This document shows positions 50,249-58,637 of a stretch of 64,000 nucleotides of DNA, piece after piece. The notes beneath the pieces are model-generated. The model saw only the letters and a list, made by a program, of their open reading frames with translations, ran no database searches and was not told where the DNA came from. The stretch's first letter is position 1, and each line of letters starts with the position of its first letter. The position numbers and the translations under genes were made by a program. Origin of the DNA: LMUY01 sp965199165 (lineage in GTDB: Bacteria; Pseudomonadota; Alphaproteobacteria; Acetobacterales; Acetobacteraceae). The stretch covers positions 2,170,001 to 2,234,000 of the forward strand of contig OZ240681.1 in the NCBI GenBank assembly GCA_965199165.1. The letters run 5' to 3'.

Positions 50249-51247
50249 ATGACCGCCGACGCCTCCCGACACGGAGCACGCCCGACGATCTTGTTCGTCG
50301 GTTTCAGCGTGTTCCAGCCCCATGGCCTGAACCCGGTGCTGGCCGAGGCCGGTCGCCAAGCCGGGCTGGACGTCGATATCGTCATGTTCGGGGGCCATAC
50401 CATCTTCTCGATATCGCACCTGATCGGCGACATCCTGAGCACGCGCAATCCACAGGCGGTCATCCTTGACCTGACGACCTCGGCGACCCGCGGCTACATC
50501 GGCGAAGCGCAATGGCTGCTGCACCTCGACAATATCATCCGAAGCATCCAAGCCCGTGGTATCCGGGCCGGTATGGTTCATTTCCTGCGGAAGGACGTCG
50601 ACTACAGCAACGACGTCGTCATCCAGTGGTGCGACGCCTATTGTGCGCAGCATGGGATACCCACGTGCAATCTCGCATTGGAACTGCAGGCGTCCCGCAC
50701 GGCCGATCAGATCGACGACCTGATCTACGACGTGGTGCACCCGAAGCCGGCGGGCGACGGGTTCTACGCCGCACGCCTGGTGGAGTTCGGCCGGGACGTG
50801 CTGGCTATGCCCGCTCCAGCGCCGTTCCGGCACGTCTCCCAATTCGTCGCCTTCGAGGTGGCGGCGCTGCTGGGCCGCAAGCCGGACAGCGTCATCGAAC
50901 GGCACGGCCATCCGATCGGGCTGACGCATCTGCTGCCGGGTCGTCCCCTGCATCTGGTCCTGCCACCCGGCATCATGCCCCGCATCCTATTGGTCGTGTA
51001 CGGGCCCCGTTCCGGCCCGCTCCTGGTTCAGACCCAGCAATACCCGCCGCTTCGGCTGCGCGGTTACGACGCGCATTGCTATTACGAGCGGCTGGCCATG
51101 GAGTACCTGCCCCAGGGCGCCGGACGTGCGATGGAGGTGGAACAATTGGCAGAGCTGCCGAAGGAGAAACTCATGAAGGGCGAACCCGACCTCGGCACCC
51201 GCCTTGGCAAGCTCGCCTACGTGCTCGGCACGGTGACGGTCGGCTGA
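50249..51247 (+). CDS. SGNH/GDSL-like hydrolase, glycan-locus associated
   Basis: This encodes 332 residues. The N-terminal TILFVGFSVFQPHGLNPVLA resembles the SGNH block I with F-S in place of G-D-S. Then come GHTIFSISHLIGDIL and a late D-x-x-H-like block (DDLIYDVVHPKPAGDGFYAAR). The fold is probably SGNH-like, used by many acetyl-esterases and acetyl-transferases that modify polysaccharides. No signal peptide is seen. It begins the right-hand part of the glycan locus after the catabolic island. Assignment rests on the block pattern only; substrate is unknown. Confidence 0.55.
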   Translation: MTADASRHGARPTILFVGFSVFQPHGLNPVLAEAGRQAGLDVDIVMFGGHTIFSISHLIGDILSTRNPQAVILDLTTSATRGYIGEAQWLLHLDNIIRSIQARGIRAGMVHFLRKDVDYSNDVVIQWCDAYCAQHGIPTCNLALELQASRTADQIDDLIYDVVHPKPAGDGFYAARLVEFGRDVLAMPAPAPFRHVSQFVAFEVAALLGRKPDSVIERHGHPIGLTHLLPGRPLHLVLPPGIMPRILLVVYGPRSGPLLVQTQQYPPLRLRGYDAHCYYERLAMEYLPQGAGRAMEVEQLAELPKEKLMKGEPDLGTRLGKLAYVLGTVTVG

Positions 51248-51264
51248 GGAGCCGCGCAGCCGCG

Positions 51265-51280
51265 ATCTGCCGGGGCAGAT
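51265..51280. terminator. Short hairpin between convergent genes
   Basis: ATCTGCC-GG-GGCAGAT is a perfect 7-bp stem with a 2-base loop, in the 44-bp gap between two convergent stop codons. A short T/A-rich run (CTTAAAACT) follows about 10 bases later. It could act as a bidirectional terminator, although the stem is not directly followed by a T-run and the loop is too tight to be ideal. Confidence 0.35.
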
Positions 51281-51291
51281 GGTCGACCGTC

Positions 51292-52230
51292 TTAAAACTG
51301 GATGACGAGGCGGCCCACGGTTCCGCGGGCCTCCAGCCGGCGATGCGCATCGCCCGCCCTTTCCGCCGGGTAGACCTCCGCCAGGCGAAGCGTGACCTTG
51401 CCTGCCTCGACCAGTCGCCGGAGCTGGTCGAGCTTCTCCCATTCGTGCACGTAATCGCTGACTAGCGTCTTGGTGAATGCGATATCCCGCTGGGGCGCGC
51501 CCTGGAAGCGGCGCAGAGACGTATAGGCGCCACCGTCGCGCACAGCCGGGATGACAAGCTCGTTCAGCACTGCCCCATCGGCGACCCCATCCACGCCGTC
51601 GGGGAAATGGCTGCGGAAGCGCGATGCGACGTCGTCGCCCCGCCGAACCACGATGTCGGCGCCGAGCGACAAGACCAGCGCCTCATCCCGCTCGGACGCG
51701 TCGGCGATGACTGTCAGTCCTTCAGCTTTGGCGATCTGCACGACATAGCCCCCGAACGCACCCGCTGCCCCGGTGACGGCAACGACCTGGCCCGGAGATA
51801 GCCTGAGTAGGTCGAGCGACAGGCGTGCCGTCAATCCGTTCATCGGCAAGGTACAAGCCTCGTCGTGCCGCGTCCCGGCAGGAGCGCCCACGACCGAGCG
51901 GGCATCAAGGACGATCTGCTCGCGATACGCGCCGTAGCTGCCTTTCGGCATCATGATCGCCATGACGGCATCGCCAACCTTGAGCCTGTCGGGAACTCCG
52001 CTTCCAACTTCATCGATGATCCCGGCTGCCTCCGTTCCAGGCACGTAAGGCGGCGGAAACGCCTTCTGTTCTTCGGCACGCCCGCCGTTGCGTGTGATCA
52101 CATCGGTCGGGTTGACGGTCGCCGCATGGATCCGCACGCGCACCTCTCCGGGGCCGGCGTGAACTTCAGGCAGATCAACAACCTGAAGAACCTCAGGGCC
52201 GCCCTGAGTGAACAATCCAACTGCTCGCAT
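51292..52230 (-). CDS. Zinc-independent quinone-oxidoreductase-like MDR protein
   Basis: From ATG at 52230 (ribosome site AAGGAAAG) this is 312 residues. It has the QOR-type MDR pattern: VRVRIHAATVNPTDVITRNG, PPYVPGTEAAGIIDEVGSGV, LPMNGLTARLSLDLLRLSPG and the NADPH-binding loop VAVTGAAGAFGGYVVQIAKA. The structural and catalytic zinc cysteines are missing, as in zeta-crystallin-like quinone oxidoreductases. It probably reduces quinones or alkenals with NADPH. The downstream-strand neighbour is a decayed NAD(P)H dehydrogenase, and a LysR regulator is divergent, so this is likely a redox-stress cassette. Confidence 0.88.
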   Translation of the reverse strand: MRAVGLFTQGGPEVLQVVDLPEVHAGPGEVRVRIHAATVNPTDVITRNGGRAEEQKAFPPPYVPGTEAAGIIDEVGSGVPDRLKVGDAVMAIMMPKGSYGAYREQIVLDARSVVGAPAGTRHDEACTLPMNGLTARLSLDLLRLSPGQVVAVTGAAGAFGGYVVQIAKAEGLTVIADASERDEALVLSLGADIVVRRGDDVASRFRSHFPDGVDGVADGAVLNELVIPAVRDGGAYTSLRRFQGAPQRDIAFTKTLVSDYVHEWEKLDQLRRLVEAGKVTLRLAEVYPAERAGDAHRRLEARGTVGRLVIQF

Positions 52231-52290
52231 CGCTGTTTCTTTCCTTCCCAACACAGGGTGCTGTTCTGCCGGTCCTGACATCAACGTCGA

Positions 52291-52615
52291 TCAGCCTGGT
52301 GGAGACGTTCTAGGCCCGGCGACGCCGTGGGCGAAGCCGTACGAGTAGACCCGATCGATCCAGCCCCTGAGGATAGCGGACGTGGACATCCACCAGAGCG
52401 GGAAAGCCAAGACCCGAAGCGGCCACCCGCGAACGCTCCGATGGAGGCGGGGTCGGGAAGTCCTGCCGATCGACCACAGCTTTCCATCCGGCGGCGTAAA
52501 GGTCGCTGACCCGCACTTCGTGTCCGTCCGCCTGCAACTGCGACACAGCCGCTTCGCGCATCGCGTTCGTCAAGGAGGCCGGCTCGGGGTGTGCAGAGAC
52601 GACGAGGATCTTCAT
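52291..52615 (-). pseudogene. Decayed NAD(P)H dehydrogenase (quinone), flavodoxin-like
   Basis: From ATG at 52615 one frame encodes the family N-terminus MKILVVSAHPEPASLTNAMR, then GHEVRVSDLYAAGWKAVVDR and QDFPTPPPSE. The next family block (VLAFPLWWMSTSAILRGWID, then RVYSYGFAHG) appears in a different frame, ending at a TGA at 52291-52293. Intact members have about 30 more residues between these blocks and roughly 80-100 after them, so there is an internal deletion, a frameshift and a C-terminal truncation. It sits between the MDR gene and LysR. Confidence 0.8.
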
Positions 52616-52706
52616 GTGCCGCGCTCGCAGACATCCAGGGCCTCGAAGATGGGCGCGTCGCCACCTATGCTTTAGATGGAGAGAGCGGATAGGATAGTTT
52701 CGTAAG

Positions 52707-53630
52707 GTGGATAGATCATTCATCACTCTCGAGCGGATGCGAAGCTTCGTCAGGGTCGCGGACCGCGGTAGCCTGTCGGCGGTCGCCCGCGAGCACGGCG
52801 TCGGTCAATCGACCGTCACCCGTCACCTCGCGGAACTGGAGCAGGCGCTCGGCGTCTCGCTTCTCAACCGGACGACGCGGCGGGTCACGCTGACCGAGGA
52901 GGGCGCCCGCTACCACGCGGAGGCCCGCACCATCCTCCGGCTGGTGGACGAGGCGACGGATGAGGCGCGTAGTGCGGGTGGTGATCCGATTGGCACGGTG
53001 CGCGTGTCGTGCACGGGCGCACTCGGTGTGCGTCACGTCGCCAGGGCGCTGTTCGATCTCCAGGACCGCTATCCCGGCGTCAGCGTCGATCTCAGCCTGT
53101 CGGACGTCCGCATCGACCTCGTGCGCGAGGCGGTGGATGTCGCAATCCGGCTTGGGCCGCTGGCAGACAGCTCCATGCAGGTCAGGCGGGTCGGCCAGTC
53201 CCGTCGCATCCTCGTCGCATCGAACGAGTACCTCGCCCGTCATGGACGTCCGGCAGGTCCAGACGACCTGCTCCGACACGAAGTCATACGCATGGGCAAC
53301 ATCGCTGGAAGCGACCTACTCGCCATCGGGCGACCAGGCGAGGAGGTGCGATCCGTGCCGATTACCGGGCGGCTCACGGTCGACCACGGCCTTGCCGCGC
53401 GGGAAGCGCTGATCGAGGGGCGTGCGGTGGTAACGGCTCACTTGTGGCTCGTGGATGACCTGCTGGCATCGGGAGCGGTGCAGCAGGTACTGCCTGATTT
53501 CAACTTGTCATCCGTCCCACTCTCCATCCTGTTTGTCCCCGCCCGCGCACGGATCGCTCGCGTGCGTCTCCTCATCGACGCGCTCGCCACGTTCCTGCAC
53601 AAGCTGCCGGGCGTTCATGGTCAGCCGTGA
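52707..53630 (+). CDS. LysR-family transcriptional regulator
   Basis: This 307-residue protein has an N-terminal helix-turn-helix (MRSFVRVADRGSLSAVAREH, STVTRHLAELEQALGVSLLN, RTTRRVTLTEEG) and a C-terminal ligand domain (GTVRVSCTGALGVRHVARAL, VDVAIRLGPLADSSMQVRRV) typical of the LTTR group. It is divergent from the pseudogene and MDR gene, which it probably controlled. In related strains such regulators respond to quinones or electrophiles (family knowledge; not shown here). The start lies 91 bp from the pseudogene ATG. Confidence 0.9.
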   Translation: MDRSFITLERMRSFVRVADRGSLSAVAREHGVGQSTVTRHLAELEQALGVSLLNRTTRRVTLTEEGARYHAEARTILRLVDEATDEARSAGGDPIGTVRVSCTGALGVRHVARALFDLQDRYPGVSVDLSLSDVRIDLVREAVDVAIRLGPLADSSMQVRRVGQSRRILVASNEYLARHGRPAGPDDLLRHEVIRMGNIAGSDLLAIGRPGEEVRSVPITGRLTVDHGLAAREALIEGRAVVTAHLWLVDDLLASGAVQQVLPDFNLSSVPLSILFVPARARIARVRLLIDALATFLHKLPGVHGQP

Positions 53631-53746
53631 GGGCAACCTTTCGCGCACCGGAGAAGCCGCAACTCCTCCACCAGAGCGCCCACCGAAGTGACGAACGGCA
53701 CCGCCGGATGTGCAGCGTGCAAGCGGGATCAGGCGAGACCGACCAG

Positions 53747-56422
53747 TCACGCGATGGCGTTGGCGAGCGCGTTGCGTATGACGGCCGCGTTGAACTGCGA
53801 CCCGATGAACTCCAGGGCATGGCGGGACAGCCGGGCGTGCAGCGCCTCGTCGCCGTCCAGCGTCACGACCTTGGCCGCCAACTCCTCCGCGGTGTCGGCC
53901 ACCAGCCATCGCAGCGTCTCCGGAAGCTCCAATCCCTCGGCGGCGACCGCCGTCATCACGCACGGCACGCCATGGGCCAGGCTCTCCAGCACCTTGCCCT
54001 TGATGCCCGCGCCGTAGCGGAGCGGCACGATGGTGCAGCGGACCTCGTCGAGCACCTGGGACAGCTGCGGCACGTAGCCCACTACGCGAACATCGTCCCG
54101 GTTCAGCCGCGACACCTCCCGCGGCATGTTGCTGCCGACCAGGGACGCGATCAGCCCGGGCCGCCGGGCACGGATCAGCGGCATGATGTCGTGGGCGAGG
54201 AAGAGGGCCGCGTCCACGTTCGGGGGATGACGGTAGCCGCCGATGAACGCCACGCCCGCCCGCTCCCGGAACGAACGCTTGCCCGGCTGTGGCTTGACCG
54301 TCCACGAGACGACCGAGATCGGCAGGCTCGGGTCGGCGTCGCGCAGCAGGCTCGCCTCGAAGCTGGAATGCACGATGACGGTGTCGCAGCTCTGCATGAC
54401 GCCGAGCTCAAGCCGGCGCTGGCTCTCCGCCGCAACCCGCAAGGCGGGACTGTTCTCGATCTCCGCCTGCCGTTCCATCCGGAGGTAGTGCAGGTCGCAC
54501 ACGCAATAGAGGATGCGGCAGTCGGGGAAGCGCTGGCGGACGAGGTTGGCGTATTTCGACGCGCTGGAGTAACGATACAGGTAGACCACGTCAGGCGGTT
54601 GCCGCACCTTGCGGAAGACCTCCTCCACCGACCAGTAGAACGGGGCGTACAGGCACTCCACGCCGATCTTCTGCAGGTTGGCCGTGTAGGGGGCGATCGG
54701 GGCCATGTTGTCGGCCGGCAGGAAGGTCACCTTGTAGCCCAAGGCTTGCAGCGCGATCATATGCTGCAGCGCCGCGTTCGAGCCTGCGTCCTGGTCCGGC
54801 GCCGGCACGGTGTCGTCGATGAAGAACGCGCGCCGGGTCACCAGCCGCTCGGCCTCCAGCTCCGGCTGGTCGGCGTTCATCCGGTGGCCCGCCAGCGTGT
54901 CGCGCCAGCGGGCGAAGAACTTGCGGTGGTTGATCACCTGGTGGCGTTTGGCGCCGGTCCCCTTGGTATCCGTGCCGGAGGTGATCCCTTCGAGGTGGAC
55001 GACCTCCGAGGCGGGCTGCACGACGACCCGCTTGCCCAGCGCGCGAACCCTGAAGGCCAGGTCCGTGTCCTCGTAATAGGCGGGGGCGTAGAGCTCGTCG
55101 AAGCCGCCCAGCTGGTCGAACACCGGCTTCTCGATCATCAGGGCCGCCCCCGAGACCCAGTCGGCGTCCCGAAGGTAGCAATAGGACGGCTCTTCCGGGT
55201 TGCCGTTGCGGCCCCAGTTCCAACCGTCGCCGAACCGCCAGACGATCCCGCCGACCTCCTGCAAGGTCCCGTCCTCGAACAGCAGCTTGGACCCGGCGAT
55301 CCCCACGTTCGGGACGGCGGCGAACGTTGCGACCAGCTCGTCCAGCCAGCCTGGCTTCACCAGGGTGTCGTTATTCAAGAAGAACAGGAACTGGCCGCGC
55401 GCCCTTGCCGCAGCGGCGTTGCAGCTCCGGAGGAAGCCGAGGGTCTCGGCATGGCGCAGGATCCGGATGGCGCCGGAGAACACCAGGCCGCACAGCATGG
55501 TCTCGTCAGTCGAGCAATCGTCCGCGATGATGATCTCGAAGCTAGCCCGCGGCAGGTTCTGAAAGATCGACCGGATGCAGTTGTAGGTGTGCTTGAAGTG
55601 GTTGAAGACGGGGATGATGACGCTGACGACGGGCGGCGCCGCGAGGTCGAGGTGGATCGGCTCATGATCACGCTGTAGCTTTTGACAGAGGGCGTAGGTG
55701 AGCTCGGTGAGCTCCGCGTCCTCCATCGCGATGGAGAGCGCCGCGCGCCGGCCGACCGAGGCGGTCGCACCCATGTGCTCGCGTGCGTTGATGATCTGGT
55801 TGACCTGCCGCAGCAGGAAGGTCAGCAGGCCGTTCAGGTCGTCGGCTCGCTTCGTTGCGACCAGCGCGGACGACGTGATCCCCTCGATGAACGTCATCGC
55901 CGACTGGTCGTAGCCCGGCGACTCCGCGACGAGGACCCAGGGAGAGTTCTCGAGGTCGACCTTGTCCGAGGACCTGACGACCCGCACCACGTGCCGCGCG
56001 TTGGGAAGCAGGTTGGTGAGGTCGCGCACATGAAAGGCGTGCGCGCCCGTTCCCAGCCCTGCGGCTCCCAGGTCGGGACGCGGTTGGTCGGCCCGGACGG
56101 TGCAGATCGTGGTGTCGCCATCGATGATGTCGATGCTGATCGGCTCGTCCGGCCGCGCCGGATCCCAGGCCCAGCCTGAAATGCTGGTCCCGTTCACCAC
56201 CTCGAGTTTGCCGATCGGGAGCTGTTTGGCCTCGGGCCCGGCCGGCTGGCTGGCAGCGCCGTCCTCGCGCCCGTCGCGTCGCGGCCGCGCCGGCGGCTGG
56301 CGGGCCGGTTGCGGAACCTGCGCCGCCTCCCTTGACCGCGCGGCATCCGCTTCGAGGGCAATCGCCAGCGTGGCTTCGTCGAAGACATCTAGTTCGCTGG
56401 CAGGGGTTGGCTCTTTAGACAT
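53747..56422 (-). CDS. Bifunctional glycosyltransferase, GT2 + GT4, with N-terminal beta-sandwich
   Basis: From ATG at 56422 this is 891 residues. After a Pro/Ala/Arg-rich start there is a beta-sandwich module at about 68-170 (GKLEVVNGTSISGWAWDPAR, DEPISIDIIDGDTTICTV). A GT2 domain at about 265-500 has VVSVIIPVFNHFKHTYNCIR, IIIADDCSTDETML, FFLNNDTLVKPGWLDELV and YYEDTDLAFRVRALG. A GT4-type domain fills about 530-880 (VAFIGGYRHPPNVDAALFLA, VPLRYGAGIKGKVLESLAHG). No membrane span is seen. It probably acts in surface-glycan assembly with the divergent genes from 56595. Confidence 0.9.
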   Translation of the reverse strand: MSKEPTPASELDVFDEATLAIALEADAARSREAAQVPQPARQPPARPRRDGREDGAASQPAGPEAKQLPIGKLEVVNGTSISGWAWDPARPDEPISIDIIDGDTTICTVRADQPRPDLGAAGLGTGAHAFHVRDLTNLLPNARHVVRVVRSSDKVDLENSPWVLVAESPGYDQSAMTFIEGITSSALVATKRADDLNGLLTFLLRQVNQIINAREHMGATASVGRRAALSIAMEDAELTELTYALCQKLQRDHEPIHLDLAAPPVVSVIIPVFNHFKHTYNCIRSIFQNLPRASFEIIIADDCSTDETMLCGLVFSGAIRILRHAETLGFLRSCNAAAARARGQFLFFLNNDTLVKPGWLDELVATFAAVPNVGIAGSKLLFEDGTLQEVGGIVWRFGDGWNWGRNGNPEEPSYCYLRDADWVSGAALMIEKPVFDQLGGFDELYAPAYYEDTDLAFRVRALGKRVVVQPASEVVHLEGITSGTDTKGTGAKRHQVINHRKFFARWRDTLAGHRMNADQPELEAERLVTRRAFFIDDTVPAPDQDAGSNAALQHMIALQALGYKVTFLPADNMAPIAPYTANLQKIGVECLYAPFYWSVEEVFRKVRQPPDVVYLYRYSSASKYANLVRQRFPDCRILYCVCDLHYLRMERQAEIENSPALRVAAESQRRLELGVMQSCDTVIVHSSFEASLLRDADPSLPISVVSWTVKPQPGKRSFRERAGVAFIGGYRHPPNVDAALFLAHDIMPLIRARRPGLIASLVGSNMPREVSRLNRDDVRVVGYVPQLSQVLDEVRCTIVPLRYGAGIKGKVLESLAHGVPCVMTAVAAEGLELPETLRWLVADTAEELAAKVVTLDGDEALHARLSRHALEFIGSQFNAAVIRNALANAIA

Positions 56423-56594
56423 GGTCCCACAATTTACGTCTTTGTCCCACAACCCATACCACCGCGCGCGAGTTTGCGCACCGGTTTCGACTGCGCCGGC
56501 CTCGTGCACGGGCAGCCATGGTCCCTCCACGCGAGCGGTTCCGCTGCGTCACGGTGTAGGATAGGGTCGATGAGGTTGTGCGCAGTGGGATGCT

Positions 56595-58556
56595 TTGGAC
56601 CGCCCCGACGAGGATGAGACCAGGCTGGTGGCGCGCTTCATCGATGCCCGCGTCTGGGCGCGCTACGAGGCCGGCATCCCGGAGGGCGTCGCGCGCAGTG
56701 CCGACGTCGTTTCACGTCCGGTCCCCAACACGACGATGTCGCTTCATTACCTGAGGTCGCGCTATCCCGGCGTGTATGGGCCGGAGGCGAACTGGCTGGA
56801 CTTCCTCCGCACCGGCGTACCCCTGCTGCATGTGCCGGGCGACGCGTTCCAGCGGCACATGGATGTCCAGGCAGCGGTCGGCCTGCTGGTGGGGCTGCGG
56901 CCGGGCTCCGCCCTGCACCCCTATGTCAAGGAAGCCGCCGCCAACCCCATCTATGCCGCAACGCTGGCTGCCGCGTTCAACGAGGCCGACGGCGGCCTCG
57001 TCTTCTCGCCACGCCTGTATTACCGGCTGAACCCGGACGTGCTCGACGCGGCGGCGCCTGCCCACATCCACTTCCTGCTGACCGGATGCTTCGAGCAGCG
57101 TGCGGTGTCGCCCGACATCAGGATGCGCGACTATGCCGATGCCCGCACCGTCGAGCTGGACCGGCGGATCGAGGAGCTGCGCGTGAAGCTGCAATGGCGC
57201 TCGGTGCCGCAGAGCCCGCTGCTCTGTGCCCTCGCGCACGTGCGTCTCGACGACAGCGTTCCCGAACTCTTCGAGCGCTACACCGGCCGGCGGCTGCCGT
57301 ACTCCGTCCGCCGCAGGGGGCTGCGGTCCGACGACCGCAGTGCGGCCCGGCCGAAGCTCACGACGGGGACCACACTCACCCGCGCCGAGCAGGAGATCGC
57401 CAAGATCCGCGGCCGCGGGTTGTTGGACCGGGCATTCTACCTGCGCAACAACCCGGACGTGGCGTCCGCCAACCTCGACCCGGTCCACCACTACGTGACG
57501 GTCGGTGAAGCGCAAGGGCGGCTCCCGCGGGTCGGTTTCGATCCCCTGGCCTATCTTTCCCTGCATTGGGAGGCTCGCCGGAAGGGGGGCAGTGCGCTCG
57601 TGCACGCCAGCGAGGTGCACCGGCTGCCCGGATCGGCGCCATGCCCTGCGGAGCGCGCACCAGACGGCTGCATCCTGCTCGTCGGCGGCAACGGGCGCGC
57701 GGGCGGCTGGCGTGCCCCGCTCCCGAGCCTGGCCGCATGGACATGCCGCCACAGCCGCCGCCGCGTCGTCGCGGTCCTGCTAGGCCAAGGCGAGTTGGGG
57801 GACACGTTGGCCGGCTACGGCCCGACACTGGTCCTGCCCGACCCCACGGAGGAGGCCGATTGGCTTCGACGGTTCCTTGCGTCCCGGCGCGTCGCCGTCG
57901 TCCACGGCTACGGCCATGCCGCAGCCGACTTCCTGAGGCAGGCGGATGCCGACCTGTTCCGCACCGCCAAGATCGTGCTGCATGTCGGCGGGGAGGCCGG
58001 CCTCGACACCAAGCCGCCGGTCCGGGCCGATCGTTGGGTGTGCCATTCCGTTGCGGCCTACGAGCACCTGACCGGCGGCCCCGGCAGCGATCCGGCGCAG
58101 GCGTGCCTCCTGCCGGCAATGACGGAGCAGGGCGACGAGGCCGCTTTGCTGCAGCTGGAGGCGTTCCTCTGGGACGGCATCACGCGGCCGAGCGTGACGG
58201 TCATCGTGCCAGAAGCGGTGGCGACGCCGCGCTTCCTGCAGGGCCTGCTGCACCAGGACCTGCGCAGCATCCAGATCATCTGGTTCGGTGACCCGGGGGA
58301 CGCTCCGACGCGCGACCCGCGCATCGAATGCGTGCCCCTCCGCGCCGGTGACGCCGGGTCACCGGGCGGCTACGCCCGGGCCATGGCGCGGGCCCGCGCA
58401 CCTGCCGTCTGGCTGGCTGGGCGGGAAGAGGATGCCGACGACCCCGCCTTCCTCGGCGGGCTGGTGGCGTCGGACGGGGCGACGCTGGTGAGGCGCGACG
58501 TGGTGGACGAGGCTGGCCGGGTGCTTGGCAGCCTGTTCAGCGCGGCAAGGCCGTGA
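56595..58556 (+). CDS. Glycan-locus protein with repeated NPDV-type motifs and degenerate glycosyltransferase-like region
   Basis: This encodes 653 residues from TTG 56595; no better start is visible. It carries related motifs: YRLNPDVLDAAAPAHIHFLL (about 143-162) and FYLRNNPDVASANLDPVHHY with GEAQGRLP (about 281-311), plus a weaker HYLRSRYPGVYGPEANWLDF (about 51-70). This YL.NPDVA..dP..HY...G..eGR pattern recurs in alphaproteobacterial polysaccharide proteins. The C-terminal part (about 355-650) has Rossmann-like strands (VVAVLLGQGELGDTL, VTVIVPEAVATPRFLQGLL) resembling a degenerate glycosyltransferase. Its TGA is in frame with the following gene, with no start codon soon after. Confidence 0.7.
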   Translation: MDRPDEDETRLVARFIDARVWARYEAGIPEGVARSADVVSRPVPNTTMSLHYLRSRYPGVYGPEANWLDFLRTGVPLLHVPGDAFQRHMDVQAAVGLLVGLRPGSALHPYVKEAAANPIYAATLAAAFNEADGGLVFSPRLYYRLNPDVLDAAAPAHIHFLLTGCFEQRAVSPDIRMRDYADARTVELDRRIEELRVKLQWRSVPQSPLLCALAHVRLDDSVPELFERYTGRRLPYSVRRRGLRSDDRSAARPKLTTGTTLTRAEQEIAKIRGRGLLDRAFYLRNNPDVASANLDPVHHYVTVGEAQGRLPRVGFDPLAYLSLHWEARRKGGSALVHASEVHRLPGSAPCPAERAPDGCILLVGGNGRAGGWRAPLPSLAAWTCRHSRRRVVAVLLGQGELGDTLAGYGPTLVLPDPTEEADWLRRFLASRRVAVVHGYGHAAADFLRQADADLFRTAKIVLHVGGEAGLDTKPPVRADRWVCHSVAAYEHLTGGPGSDPAQACLLPAMTEQGDEAALLQLEAFLWDGITRPSVTVIVPEAVATPRFLQGLLHQDLRSIQIIWFGDPGDAPTRDPRIECVPLRAGDAGSPGGYARAMARARAPAVWLAGREEDADDPAFLGGLVASDGATLVRRDVVDEAGRVLGSLFSAARP

Positions 58557-58637
58557 GGCAGGCCCCGTTCCGCGCAGGCTTACCGGGGGCCTGCGATCGC
58601 GGTAGCGTCATGGCGCAAGCATCATGCCGAGGCGAGC

